From positions 434,001 to 498,000 of the forward strand of contig JANATG010000021.1 in assembly GCA_029449235.1 (NCBI GenBank): a DNA stretch of 64,000 bases. Reading direction: 5' to 3'. The position numbers and the translations under genes were made by a program. The notes beneath the pieces were generated by a model. The model worked only from the letters and a program-made list of their open reading frames with translations. It had not been told where the DNA came from and ran no database searches. The DNA is from Linnemannia schmuckeri. Its lineage: Eukaryota > Mortierellomycota > Mortierellomycetes > Mortierellales > Mortierellaceae. Shown here piece after piece: positions 23,315 to 35,058 of the stretch (positions are counted from its first letter, which is position 1; every line of letters starts with the position of its first letter).

Positions 23315-24578
23315 TTTTCTCTTGTCTATTAGGAGAAGTAGATACAAACGTTGTAAGAGTGTGCGATTGATGTTGGTCGTTATTCCTTTTTTTCAATTTT
23401 TGTCGGTAGAGACAAGGACGTATAAAAGGACTGAGAGTTGGACAAAGTGGTGCGGTAAAAACACGGACAAACACAGTATTAGTATAAACCGCCGGGTGAG
23501 CCTCCCCGTGCTCATACCTCGAAGACATGTGCCTTATGGCCGAACAAACAGAAAGCGAAGGAGTGATCTTCATGCACGCTGGAAAAGAAGAACGAATAAT
23601 GGGACCACAGACCGGAGTCAATCATGTTTAGTTGAGAAGAAGGAAAAAAAATCAATTGCCAGAAGAAGCGACGTTGCAGAAGTAGCAAATGCGCAGGGGG
23701 GAAACTGTGGTTTGGAAAGTACTCAGGCCGAGGAAAACACGAGGAGAAAACCATTACACTCACTCAGTGTTGTGGTAAGACAAAAGCCATGCACACACTT
23801 GAATCTCCCTCAACTTTGCTGTCTTACTCCTCCTCCTCTACCATTGCCAGTTCTTTTGACCACTATCACACAAGGCATACTTCTATATATGCCAACAAAA
23901 CGAGGCAACCACGGACTTATCTATCATGCTTGAGAAGAAAAAAAACATCTGCCCTAGTCTTCTTTCGTCTAAGGTAAGATCCTTGAAAGAAGTAAAAATG
24001 TTTCGGCAACCAGAGTCACTCCGAGCTCCATGGATTCTCTACTTTTTCATCCATGCTTGGTACAATTCCTTTCAAACACCAGCCTAACCCCTGGAGTCCA
24101 CATCCTAGTAGTATTCCGTTTCTTGAGTGATTCAGTTGCTGGTATCATTATTGCTTGGCATTTTCTGTCCTTCTATAGTGACCGCCTGCCAATTAGAGAG
24201 GAGAGAGGTGGGGTGCCGGCGATGTGGAGATGAGAATAACGCAGCGCGGAGCGGTGTACGTTTCTTGTTTATTGAATCAGTATCGATGTCCACACTGCGT
24301 CTGGCGCCTGGATACCTTTGGCGAGCACCCAGACCTGTGTATGTTGTAGTGTCCAGACAGATGACATTCTCGTTGTCCAGTGCCCAGATCGCTTCCCCGC
24401 ATTCGTACTCGTCCCACTCCATGACCTCCACCTCTTCTACCATATCCACTGACTCATCTTCAGGCATCACAAGCAAATCAAAGTCATCAGCATGGCCCTT
24501 GTCCATCGTACAGTACAAGAACTGTCATTGTTCACAGCCATAACTATTCTCGGGGATCAAGGTGTCACGTCCTGGGAA
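23315..24578. other. spacer between secreted peptide and LRR remnant
   Basis: No gene seen. A plus-strand TATAAAAGG at about 23432 has no gene behind it. Minus-strand frames at 24132-24518 may be further remnant of the adjacent LRR pseudogene but carry no clear motif. Confidence 0.4.
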
Positions 24579-26096
24579 TCACTTCTGATACTCGAGCGAC
24601 GCCTGTCTGTCAAAGTCTTTTCGGCTCGCAGCCATTTTTCCCTTTTCGTCGCCCGACTCGACCAGGAGGGATACTTCCAGCGAGACCAACAATGGCCAGT
24701 GTAGCTTCATCCACTCGATCTCTTCCTGGCCAACATCGTACACGTCCAACCACTTTGAACGACTTGACTTGTTGCAATCCTGTGAACTGAGGGAGACCGT
24801 AGTCTGAATCCATCGAGAGCTGAGGAAAGAGCGACTCTTCGATCTCGTACTCTCGATTAACTTCCACGGATAGGTGCTGCAGGCTCGATAAGGCCCCAAT
24901 CTGGTGCAGGATCGAAGGCTTCAATTGATTAGCAGACTCTATTTCTCGGTCAAAGGTTGGGATTTCGTCGTTGTCGTCTTCGTCATTCAGGTAATAGCTG
25001 CCACTACTGTGGTAAACGAGCTGGATGTCCAGTTTGCGAAGGTTTTCGTAGATGCAGGGCGGCGACACAACAGGCGCTGGGAGTTGATGTTGAGCGCAGG
25101 TTTCTAGGACTTGCAGGTTTGGGTAACTGGTGACGAAGGAGAAAAACTTTGTCATAGCCATGTCGTCTTTTATAATCAGGGACGAGATTATTTCCGAGCG
25201 GCGAGAATGCAAAACTGAAACTGGCAGGCTTGGGAATAACAGCAGAGGAAGATTGCAAGAGGTGACAATCCAGTTAGGTAGGAGAGATACTGCTCCAGAG
25301 CCCGGGTGCCCATGAGCGAGGGGTTGAAGTCACGCTTACGTAGATTTGGGAACAAATGTCGAAGTGTCGGTCCAAACATAGCCATAGCCTGCAGTGTCAG
25401 CGATCCACCACCACTGGTATTCCAACCAGATAAAGGTTTCTGCAATGGTGACAGCATCTTCCAAATGTCCATCATTGATATATACAATTCCACAGACCCA
25501 TCACTCTCCAGTACTGCGAAGCATGAGCCGCACAGTCCCTTTATCCTCTGTTCACGTTCCCATCGTCCTCCGATATTCGGCACAACATGGCGGAAGGGCC
25601 TGCCAGGGACTCGGACCGAAACCGGGGTATCTCGTGCTGGCCATGGTCGTCCACCCGAGACTGCTCTTATTGACCTGGACAAACACCTGTTGGGAATAAG
25701 GAGACTGTGGATGTTGCTACGATCAACCCGCAAAAGTAATCGTGCCCAAACGGCGTACCACTTCTCAGGACAAGGCGATGGTCTTCGCTGTAATGATGCC
25801 AAGGAGACACTTGTAATGGACAAGGTATTGCCAAGGAAATCTAACAGTCCCTGAAATTGTGATACAGTGGCCTTATCGTACAGTTCGATACAATTGATGG
25901 AAACCGCCCGCAGACTTGGATTCTTGCTCACCAGATCCACCAAGTCGTCGAGGCTAGGACATCCTAAGCTGAGGTCGATCACATAGTGGACGGTCAGTTT
26001 GACGCACGAGGAGTTGGACAGGTTGTAGTGAATGGAAGCCCAGGCAGGTGAGGGCGCGAATGAGATGGGCATGGTTCGATAGGCCATGTTGGCCAT
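24579..26096 (-). pseudogene. frameshifted leucine-rich-repeat (F-box/LRR-type) gene remnant
   Basis: Three overlapping minus-strand frames make up one LRR-like protein. 26096-25188 carries LGCPSLDDLVDLVSKNPSLR, SITSVSLASL and GGSLTLQAMAMFGPTLRHL. 25212-24610 carries SYPNLQVLETCAQ, IYENLRKLDIQLVY and IGALSSLQHLSVEVN. 24899-24579 carries EWMKLHWPLLVSLEVSLLV. At least two frame changes, near 25190 and 24730, have no plausible introns. The pattern matches the large F-box/LRR families of Mortierella-type fungi as I know them, although no F-box is visible at the N-terminus. Probably non-functional; sequencing error or unusual splicing is the alternative. Confidence 0.6.
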
Positions 26097-26786
26097 GGTA
26101 GTAGTGCGAATAGTCGTGATATTCGTTTAACGCACACCGCGATCATGGATTAGTCCTGAAGGTGATGGCATCGCTTCAGAAGATAGAAATAAAGGTGTCG
26201 TACCAGTGGCGATTGACGAGAACACACTTGAGTATATCGGTGGATGTGAGGGAGTCAGTTATACTTTCGCACATGCGTGGGATATGAAAAGAGAGAGAGG
26301 ACATGGCCTTCTGAGCAGCTCACATTGCCGTGCGTAATGTATTTGTACCGGACTCTGCATGCTGCGCCTGCAGCGGCAGTTTAATTTTGTGGAACATAAC
26401 TTCGCCATTATTCCATTAGTGCAGCAACTGAGCCCATATCTGAATTTCAACACCCACGTTCGATCTGTCTCGACTGTAGTAAACTCGCCCCGAGTCCTAG
26501 ACAGCTCCATTCATTGCGGTGGTTGCAATTTAATCAACTGTTACTCGGTTGTCATATTTGTTGCTCTAACAATTCTTTTTTGGCGGTTTGCTCAGTTCTG
26601 TACATATTGCAAACTTGCAGAAGAATGATTTATATTTACAATTTTTCTCATGACTAAGATACTACGAAAAGACTAGATAGATTTCTCGTAAATATAGATA
26701 TATTCTTCATCCATAAGCAAAGTTTGAATTTGGAAGACCGGACCCCAGGCCGCAAGAGCCTGCCGATTTAAGGGAACTCACGCCAT
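26097..26786. other. spacer
   Basis: No gene or repeat was supported. Low-complexity AT sequence occupies 26560-26720. Confidence 0.4.
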
Positions 26787-27304
26787 TCAAGTATAGCTAC
26801 CTCCAAGCACTGATCTACAGCCCTCGGTCGGCCTGTGGGTTGGGCAGCCGGCCTTGTACTTGCAGCAGCACAAGCAGTAGATCTGTTCGTCCGGCTCCAC
26901 AAACGAAACAAAGTAATTGTAACCCGCACACTTGGCTCCAGCAGGCGAATTGGGGTCGTTCTGTCCACCCTGGTCGTTGGAGTGGAGTTTGTGCCTTCTT
27001 CGGTTGAAGCGGCCCGTGATATGGATATAGCCCCTGTACGTGTTAGAGTACCAGTGCACGCTCCTGATGAAGCCGGTGGGCAGGATGTGAACATTGAGGG
27101 CCGAAGGGATGGCGGTATTGCAGAAGGTGACGACGCTGTGCCCGCTGTCAATGCAATGGTCAGGCCAGTGAGGCAGGAAGATGCAGTATTTGCAGGGCGA
27201 GATCAGAGCCGAGTCTTGTCATGGGGAGGTGGTGGTGCGGTAACGGTGCAACAAAAGAGCACGGCCACGGTGGTGACAGCCAAGGCGCAAATTGACTTTG
27301 TCAT
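26787..27304 (-). pseudogene. frameshifted small secreted Cys-rich protein
   Basis: The ATG at 27304 opens a signal peptide (MTKSICALAVTTVAVLFCC), which runs into a stop at about 27203. In the neighbouring frame a Cys-rich mature region continues to 26787: SPCKYCIFLPHWPDHCIDSG, then TFCN, AGAKCAGYNYFVSF, EQIYCLCCCKYKAGC and EGCRSVLGGSYT at the end, about 12 Cys. One frame change near 27205 separates the two halves; no intron fits the gap. A TATA box lies about 100 bp upstream. It was once an extracellular Cys-rich protein; effector, adhesin or antimicrobial roles are all possible. A base-calling error would make it intact. Confidence 0.55.
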
Positions 27305-27405
27305 TGTTTTCAGTATGTGTGTAAATAGTGTTATGTAAGAGTTACGAGAGACTGGAGATGTGGAGGTGAAGTTTAAAAAAGGCAAGAATGAGTGGAGATT
27401 GAATT

Positions 27406-27414
27406 GCTTTTATA
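27406..27414 (-). promoter_or_regulatory. TATA box of the secreted Cys-rich gene
   Basis: TATAAAAGC on the minus strand, about 102 bp upstream of the ATG at 27304. Confidence 0.5.
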
Positions 27415-29165
27415 CATGAAAGTGAATGGACATTGGGGTAATTGGCCTATTTTTTCATCTATTGTTTGCACGGATCTACAGAGGCATTTAGTACTTGGAT
27501 ATATTTCAACAGCGCCTTTCTTTGATCTTGAAGAGGAAGTGTGGGTATGTCTATTCTTCCCTTCGTTCCTTTGCTGCCTAGTCTCGGCTTTGTTGGAGAA
27601 GCAGCTTTCTTGGACCTGTCTAGTAGAAGGACGCCCTTTCTTCCCTCTCTTATTTCCTCAGTGATTGGTGAGTGTGGTATACATGTCACATATACCATTG
27701 ACCACATAGCGAAATGAAATATGGATAAGTTTCTTTTCTTCCCTCAGGGCAAACCCTCGCGGCTCAGCTACTTTCGTTGCGCGCGCAGGGTAAGCCAAGA
27801 TGATCTAAAAATAGACAAACTTCAAAGTGGCGCTGCCCGTTCAGCATCGAAAGAAAAGCAGCGGTTCTCAAAAGTCATGAGTATCTTCTTTACTACCCAA
27901 CGGCTTGCCATGATGAAGAGAGACAAAAGAACGAACAGATGCTACCAAGCAACCAAAAACTTTGGCAAAACCAAATGCGCAACGACGACTGGATAGGCCA
28001 GATCAACATCCCATTGGAGCGAGACTGAACATGACGCGCTGCGTGCTGTTTGCTCGGTGATGTGCTGTTATATTTAGCGAAAGGTACCTTTCGGTCATAT
28101 TGTGAGCGCTGCCTGTCTTGTCAACGACTCACAGAAGATAACAAAAAAGAAAGCAGATTTAGACAACGTCCATGCATCGGCACTGTGATTGCAATTGTGA
28201 GGCAGTGTTATGAAGGCGTTTCCTCTTTCTCTTTTTGTTTCTTCTGGACGTTCAAAACCAAAACGAGTCGGTCTTCGGTAGGGTCCGTGTGTTGATCCTG
28301 ATTCCTGTCTTGTCCCGAGGGTCGAGCCCTTTCTTTCTGTGCCTTGGACCTCGGCCTCCCTACTCGCGACTTAACTTCTCACTCTTCAAGAAACACACAG
28401 AAGTGTGGTTGTCAGGACGGATGAGCTGCATCCCATTCCACTTCGCATCCGACATGACTGGTTTGAGATCTGAAGGTTCTGAGTGAAAATGAGCACGAGA
28501 GACAGCGCAGAAGGTAGAGTAGAGTAAAAACACACAATTAGCACAATAAGACGGCAAACCAATACTTGTCAGTCTGCAAAATGAGAAGCGTACCGCTTTC
28601 TGTCTCTCTCTTTCTCTTTGTCTGTTCGTCGATTTAAAATAGGTTTGTACCTGGACAAATGACAGGAAGAGCATGAACCAACATAGCCTAGGATGGATGT
28701 GATACTCGCACTATTGGCCATGAATCCAGACACTCCCTAATCGCGTGTTTGTCATCCATACTCCCAAGTGGGAGAGTGTTGGTCGAGGGCGTAAAGAAAT
28801 TGCGCAGCTGTCAAAGGACAAGAGAACTCAAAGGACAACGACTTGACAAGTCATTCTTTTTATTATTGTTATTGCAAATGCATCTACTGTCTGTCGGGAC
28901 GATCGTTCCTAGAAATAGACCGAATTTCGACTTTTATTAACAATACATCTTAACCATGTCTCTACACTGTTGACAAGGTTACTGCCTCGTACCTTCCATC
29001 ATCTTCATATATTCCCACAGTTACAACGAATCCATTCAATGCAAAAAAAAAAAAAACGTCGCATCAATGGAGTGTGTATGTGGGTGGGAAAGAAAGAAGA
29101 GCGTGTGTACTCCCTCCCCCCTCCCTCTCACCCTCTCACCCTCCTCCTCCCCCTCCCCTGAACCA
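27415..29165. other. gene-poor spacer
   Basis: No gene supported. Short frames have no motifs. An A-tract at 29043-29055 is followed by a C/T-rich run at 29110-29160. Confidence 0.4.
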
Positions 29166-29208
29166 CATAGCGACGTTGCTTTTTGATCCTTCGATGTCGG
29201 CTCTTTCA
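29166..29208 (+). repeat. 28S rRNA-derived fragment 2
   Basis: About 40 bases from CATAGCGACGTTGC through GATGTCGGCTCTT appear identical to conserved fungal 28S rRNA as I remember it. The following bases (TCAGTCCTTGCGTTATCA) are not 28S but resemble those after fragment 1. Confidence 0.8.
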
Positions 29209-29949
29209 GTCCTTGCGTTATCATTTATTGTTCACGTGTATCAACTATTTTGGCTTTAAGGAGTCTTTGTATTTGTATCTTCTCGTATTCCGTCAATGAA
29301 GTTGGGCTCCTAGTTGATTGCGCGCCATTGTCCATGACTTTTATACCTATTTCACTCCTCTTCTCCTCATCCGAACTTTTTACGTATGTCCTCCAATCGT
29401 CATCGCTGTCTTGACTAAGTATTATATAAACACCATTTACGTATCTATAAGAAATGTAATAACAATTTTGTTCCCAAAGCAAGTCAGTATTGGCACCACA
29501 GAATGCACAGGGGTTTCTCTCGTCAGAGCATCGCCTTATATGGGAGCCAAATTAGCTTCTTAATTAGAAAAACACGGGTCGCAGGGACAAGGCATTTTCA
29601 CCTTATCCAAATCCACTGTGGCTTCGTCGCTTGTAATTTCAGGCATGGCAGCTTCCTTAGATGTCTTGCGAGAGTTATCTTCGGTCCAATACGAATACGG
29701 TTAGAGGGTGGCATTATGTTGAGAGGATTATCAATTTATTTGATTCAAATACCTTTGGTTCGAGTGACCTTGGATGGGAGCTCATATGGCATTGACCGAG
29801 TAGTCTTGGTTCGAATATCCTTGGTTCGAGTGTTAAAAAGAGATGCTCTGATAACGAGATGTACCAGTAATAGCAATAATTAGATGTTGAAAAAGGGCCC
29901 TTCAGGGCGGTATCATGTTGGTGTTTCTTATGTACAAAAAGCTAATGGT
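29209..29949. other. spacer downstream of the mannosyltransferase gene
   Basis: No gene established. A minus-strand frame at 29225-29482 ends in SLTEYEKIQIQRLLKAK, which looks protein-like and may be an exon remnant, but nothing around it continues the reading. Confidence 0.35.
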
Positions 29950-30981
29950 TTAGTTTTCGCTATGTTCGGCAATTGCATGAGGCATCCCCCAGCACTTGTA
30001 ACCCAAAAACCCAGCAACGTAGCAAAGACCTTCACTTTCAATACCATCATAGCCCTCATATTTCCATCCTGCTCCAATGACATAGTTGGTCGTGAAGGCG
30101 ACACCCTCTCGATGGACTTCTCCGCGCACAAAGAGAACGGTGCCACCGACAGAGTCTAATTCGCTAAACTCTTCCTGCAATTCGTGGGTGAACTTGACAG
30201 ATTTGGGTCGAGGGACAAAGATTCCGCCTTTTTCGATGGTCGCCTGTTCTTCTGCGTTGGGTTTGATCCGTTCGCCTACCCAGGCGTTCAAGTCGATGAA
30301 ACCGCCACTTGGACCGGTCCTTGTTGCAGTTGTGATAACATCCTTGCCGGAATCGATCATACGGCCGAGGAGATCGTTAGGTACACGAATCATATCGGAA
30401 TCAATCCAGAGGACGAAATCTTCGTCACGCATGGTGGTATAGAGGAGGTAGTTGCGCAACCTTGCAATCAGTCTTCTTCTGTCTCTTTGGGCGTTATCGG
30501 CTCTGCGATTTTCTCGAGAGATACCGGCGTCCTTTTCACGAAGGATGACATGGATTTGGCGGAAGAAGTTCTTGTCGCCTGGTAGTTGTTTGATGTAATC
30601 GGTGATGGCGTTGAATTCTTCCTTGTCGCTGGCAAGGACACCGAGGTTGATGTTGGACATGGGGTAATCGAACCCTTGGACAATACTCAAGAAATCAGGA
30701 AAGCTGCGGCCGGCGCTCCAAGATTCGTGATTCCGGACGAGGGTGAGGACGAGACCGGTTTGTTTTCCAGAGACGGGGTGGGCGGACGGGTTAGTGAAAC
30801 GGAATTCGAGGCCGTTGGTGTAGTGGGAGGGTTTGACGTCGGTTGGTGATGATTTGAAGTTGGATGGTGTGAAGTCGGCGATGCTGAATAGGCAGGTAAA
30901 GATGTTCAGGACTATGACTGCAAAGACAAGGTACCGCAGGTGGAAGGTGGACGATCCTTGGGTGAACGAACGGAATGCCAT
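29950..30981 (-). CDS. Anp1/Van1/Mnn9-family mannosyltransferase
   Basis: Single-exon, 343-residue Golgi type II membrane glycosyltransferase. This family (GT62) forms the mannan-polymerase complexes that extend the alpha-1,6 backbone of N-glycans in the cis-Golgi. Visible are a short cytosolic tail, a signal anchor at about 16-35, the catalytic DSD at 194-196 within LWIDSDMI, and the closing EGYDGIESEGLC (309-320) and KCWGMPH. The length is close to yeast Mnn9. The ATG at 30981 is chosen because it gives the proper tail-anchor order; the longer open frame upstream is leader. It sits alone in the repeat-rich region yet shows no damage. Confidence 0.9.
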   Translation of the reverse strand: MAFRSFTQGSSTFHLRYLVFAVIVLNIFTCLFSIADFTPSNFKSSPTDVKPSHYTNGLEFRFTNPSAHPVSGKQTGLVLTLVRNHESWSAGRSFPDFLSIVQGFDYPMSNINLGVLASDKEEFNAITDYIKQLPGDKNFFRQIHVILREKDAGISRENRRADNAQRDRRRLIARLRNYLLYTTMRDEDFVLWIDSDMIRVPNDLLGRMIDSGKDVITTATRTGPSGGFIDLNAWVGERIKPNAEEQATIEKGGIFVPRPKSVKFTHELQEEFSELDSVGGTVLFVRGEVHREGVAFTTNYVIGAGWKYEGYDGIESEGLCYVAGFLGYKCWGMPHAIAEHSEN

Positions 30982-33260
30982 TTTTTTGGCTGTGAAAAGG
31001 GTGAAAGGGTGGATTAAGTTGTGAAAAAGTGAGAGAAAAGCACCGAGGGTGGCGAAAGAGATGAAAAAAGAAAAGATTAGAAACACAATTAGCAGTGAGG
31101 CTTTTTTTCCACAGAAGCATGGAGAGAGAGGGAGATAGGGGAAGAGAGAGAAAGCGAGAGAAAGGGATGTCCGAGAGGAGTGGAATGAGTTAAGGGAGAG
31201 AAAGAGAAAGCATAAAGAGAGAAATTTCCCAGCTGTGGAATTTTGAACATGAGAACTGAGTGGATAACTTGGATTGTGATTGAGTTTTACGGGAAATGAC
31301 GCAAAAGAGATCAGCAGCCGCAGAACAAGCAGGGCGGGAAGAGAAGGAGAGATGGAAGAAAGGGCATCTAAGAGGAGGTGAAATGTAGGGGAGAGGGATT
31401 GGCCGACAATAGACCATGCATACATGCGTATGTCCAGCCCATGGTCCATCTCTTAATAAGTGTGCGTGTGAGAGACACCGATCTAAACCACGTTGGTTCG
31501 CCACCTCAGTGGCTGCCGCTGACAGCTGTCAACAATGCAATGGAACAATGGCTTGTTTTGCTCTTCACTGAGTCCGATCAGCCTGACAACGTCCAGCCTG
31601 ACAACGTCGAGAGAACCATTATTCCTTTTTCCTTGGTCCTGGCGATCCGGGGTTGTCGAACAAAAAGGAGGAAACATAGATGCGTAGTGTGCCCCTTCGT
31701 ACTCTACAGAGCCCTCGAGTTCAAGATGGCACAGTCCGCAAAAGCTCTTTTGTTGCGTAGTGAGCTTCAACTTTGGTCTCCCCCTTCCCCCCAGAAAAAA
31801 TCGCTACATGTTACAAAAGGCTGGGAGCTCCGCTAATAAAGTGAGAGTACCTTTTTCTTGGACAAAGCGCTGGGACAATTTTTGTTAAAGCGAAAGCGTA
31901 GCAGTCTGAGGGGAAAAAGTGATTCCTTGATAATGAACAAGCCAGAGGGAGAGAGAGTGTGTGCGTGTGTGTGAGAAAGAGAAAGACAAAATAGACGAAT
32001 GAAGAAAAAAATCAAGGAATAGTCAGAGGTAAGAAAAGAGATGAATGGTGATGAAAAGAAAAAGGATGAACAAAACAAAGGGACGAGAGGAATTGTTTAG
32101 GGTCAAAAGCCCACAAAGATTATAATCCGCGAAACTATTGTGGCGCCGACTCTATTTTTATTCGAGCAAGCATATTGGGGAGGTTTAGCAATTGAAATAT
32201 TTGAAAAAATAGAGTGACTGGGAAATTGACGAAGTCCTTAATCCAGATAAGGAATAGATGGTGTGGAGCTGGACAGGTCCAGAGTCAGATGCAAAATCTT
32301 TTTTTTTCGACTGAAAATCAACCAAAGACTGCACTGAGGAGCGCCCTCCACAATCGAATTCTCTGTCGACAAAGAAATGGCGTTGGTTTTGGACTTCATT
32401 CCACCACTCACTCGTTGGTACCTCAGGCACCTTCTTTCTTCCAACCTTGATACCCTTGATACCCTTGATACCCTTGATACTCTATACCACCATGGACGCA
32501 CTGGGTGCCGCCTGTCAACGAGCAATCGGGTACAACCGTCGCGGTGGTCGTTCATTGTTGTATGGACATGTGTTCATGATGCTTCCTTTTTAAGACTCGG
32601 TCGATTTTTTTTTTGAAATTTGAAAAGCTGCTAAACCTCCATATTGTTTATTCTGGTTGGCTGTGCGCCTTATATTGCCAAAATACGACTTCACAATAGA
32701 AAACACGCTGTATGTAAGGCTCTGTTTGCGAACCTCTGGATGCTTTGGAAGGAAACCTTTGGAATCGGTGGCCTTTGTGTAGAATGCTCACCCACTTCGA
32801 ATTCTATTCTGTCGGCCATAGGAGTCACTCGACTGTCGTTCGCTTGTTCAGTCATAGGACGCCATTACATTTAAATCCTATAAAAAGCACTCATACGGGC
32901 TGTGCACGAGCCACAGGAAATTGCCTTTTGTAGATTAGCGGGTCACAATAACATGCGCACTTTTCCTGGAAAAAGGGCGTAAAGAAGACGAAAAACAACT
33001 AAACCAAAAATAGGGACGTCCAAGAAATCAAGGGATACAAGGGAAACGAAAAGACGGCTGAGGAGAGTGCTGCAAAAAAGGAGGGACATCAAAAGATCAA
33101 AGGCGCTCTGAAAGAGGAAGGGCAGTAAGAGATCAAGGGCACACAGAGATATAGGAGGCATGCTCCGAGTTTAGTTCAAAAAGGTGCGATGCAAGCACAA
33201 AATCAAGACAAACTTGAGAGTCAGCAACAAACCCGGATCGTTTAATCAGCCTGCTCGCCC
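30982..33260. other. 2.3-kb gene-poor spacer with short tandem repeats
   Basis: The mannosyltransferase leader is purine-rich on the plus strand (31020-31200). A 15-bp direct duplication lies at 31579-31608 and a 9-bp repeat at 32445-32480. 32940-33150 is purine-rich. No gene was supported on either strand. Confidence 0.45.
32445..32480 (+). repeat. 9-bp minisatellite, four copies
   Basis: Four consecutive perfect CCTTGATAC units. Confidence 0.9.
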
Positions 33261-33332
33261 CAACCAAGCGTTCAAAGCGATGTTGTTTTTTGATCCTTCG
33301 ATGTTGGCTCGTCCTATCGTACTCAGAAGGAA
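33261..33332 (+). repeat. 28S rRNA-derived fragment 3
   Basis: Follows 28S from CAACCAAGCGTTCA through GATCCTTCGATGTTGG and on into CGTCCTATCGTACT..GAAGGAAT, that is, further into 28S than fragments 1 and 2. Several substitutions and small deletions. Confidence 0.7.
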
Positions 33333-33677
33333 TATGTGATGATTGTTTGCTCAACAAGGGACGAAAAAGAAAGGGAACAATGGAGTGAAAGAAGGCATCC
33401 AAAAAAGAAAGAAGGGATCAAGGCAGAGAAAGAATACATCCAAAAAAAAGAAAGGAGAGATCAAGGGCAGGCTGAGTGAAACAGGCACAAAGGAAGAAAT
33501 TGCAGTGAGTGGTTCGCTGTTATTATTAAGACAAGATATGTTTATGATACTAGTTCTACGCATAAGTTTTAGTAGTACATGCAACGATTAAACGCGCCAA
33601 CTATGGTCTAGAGAGGAGAAAAATGGTAGCTGTTAATCTAAGTCCGCGAGTGTGCTAAAGTATGTACGAGGCACATG

Positions 33678-33768
33678 AACTGGATTGTGGCAACCGAGCA
33701 TTCATAGCGACATTGCATTTTGATCCTCCGATATCGGCTCTTTCTCCCTTCCATGCAGGAGAATTCGA
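33678..33768 (+). repeat. 28S rRNA-derived fragment 4
   Basis: AACTGGATTGTGGCAACCGA, then TTCATAGCGACATTGC and TTTTGATCCTCCGATATCGG match conserved 28S with substitutions. The tail through GAGAATTCGAA may be a diverged continuation. Confidence 0.7.
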
Positions 33769-35058
33769 AGACTTGATGTGGAAGCGTTGTTTGCCTGCGC
33801 TAATTCTTGGATCACTTGAAGGATTTGATTTTCGTGGCTGGCTTACGCGCGATGGTCATGCTCTCACGTAGAAATCGTACTCGCATTTAAGGGGTTTGCT
33901 TTTACAATGCAAGCCGACCCCCAATCATCCACCGATCCGTCCAGGCAGCGAGCCGGACGTCCGGTCGAGAGGGGAGAGACGAAGAAAGAGAGGGAATACG
34001 TCTAGTCAAAGAGGAGGGAGGAGGGAGAGTCCAATTATGCTTTCCGATCGATAGCGACTCCCCTAGGACCCTGCCACCTGATTTGTATTATTGTGGGTAA
34101 ATCGCTACGAAGGCAATGTCACGTTGATGAAAAGTAAGCTACAAAAATCGATTAGTCATGAAAATATATCTTAAAATTGGCTCAATTCTCAAAACTTGAA
34201 TTGTTAGTGACATTGATGAGCGTGGTAGTGTAATAGTAGTAGATCAAGAGAGAGGATATATGTGGGATGGGAGTCAAGAACGAACAGTATATCAAGGAGT
34301 GATGATGGCAAAGATGATGATGAGTTAAGAATGGAGACAAGTAATATACACACTACGTTCATGGTCGCACAAAAAAATTTCAACAGCGACTGAACTGATC
34401 ATCTCCCATTGGGCAACCATTAACACCTCTCACCACACTGCACTACCCACACCCCTCTCCAATTAGGCCCCTATCTATCTACCTCTCCATCTAACCGCTC
34501 GGCCACCTGACCACCCACCGGTGCCCTGTTACCTAGCACACATAAACACCCCGGTTCCCCACTGTACAAATAAACATTATCACGACATCTTCCTTGACTA
34601 CTCCTTTTGTCCCCTAAGCTTTCTTTGTATCTATTACGGGAACTGATGATAGAATCGAGGGTACTATTCTGGATTGCAACCATTGGCTCACTCTACTTCT
34701 GAGCGGCATGTTGACATTTTGTTTTTTCTTTGTGCGCAGGAGGATTCCCATCTCACTCTCGTTCCGAATGACCACCGCAGCCTTTGCCTTTATCAATGTC
34801 TACTCATTGCTCTTTTATTTAATTGTTGTCGTCGCTGAATGATTTCACGGGAATGTGAAATACAAAGGAAACGTGGAAGATGAGAAGGATACGAATGAGA
34901 AGATTGAGAAGAAATAAGTTGGAGAGAGAGAAGAGGAAGAGATGAGAAGGAGAAGGAGGGACAAGAGAATGGCAGAGCAGCGACAAGCTGAATAAAGACA
35001 GAGAGCGAAGTAACCCCCTTGTGAAATAATGTAAGAGGCTATAAAGCTTCGCTTGTGC
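33769..35058. other. gene-poor spacer
   Basis: No gene supported. The stretch includes a C/T-rich part (34395-34620) and a GA-rich part (34850-35000) just downstream of the disrupted membrane-protein gene. Confidence 0.4.

Noticed and set aside
29753..29832. Three GGTTCGA phrases resembling tRNA T-arms
   Set aside because: No acceptor stem, D-arm or anticodon arm can be folded around any of them; they form a short direct repeat instead.
22201..33768. CRISPR-like array from the repeated 28S phrase
   Set aside because: Copies are kilobases apart, diverged, and the genome is eukaryotic.
34471..34796. Minus-strand frames of 60-70 residues
   Set aside because: No motif, no homology I recognise and no link to the exons of the membrane-protein gene downstream.
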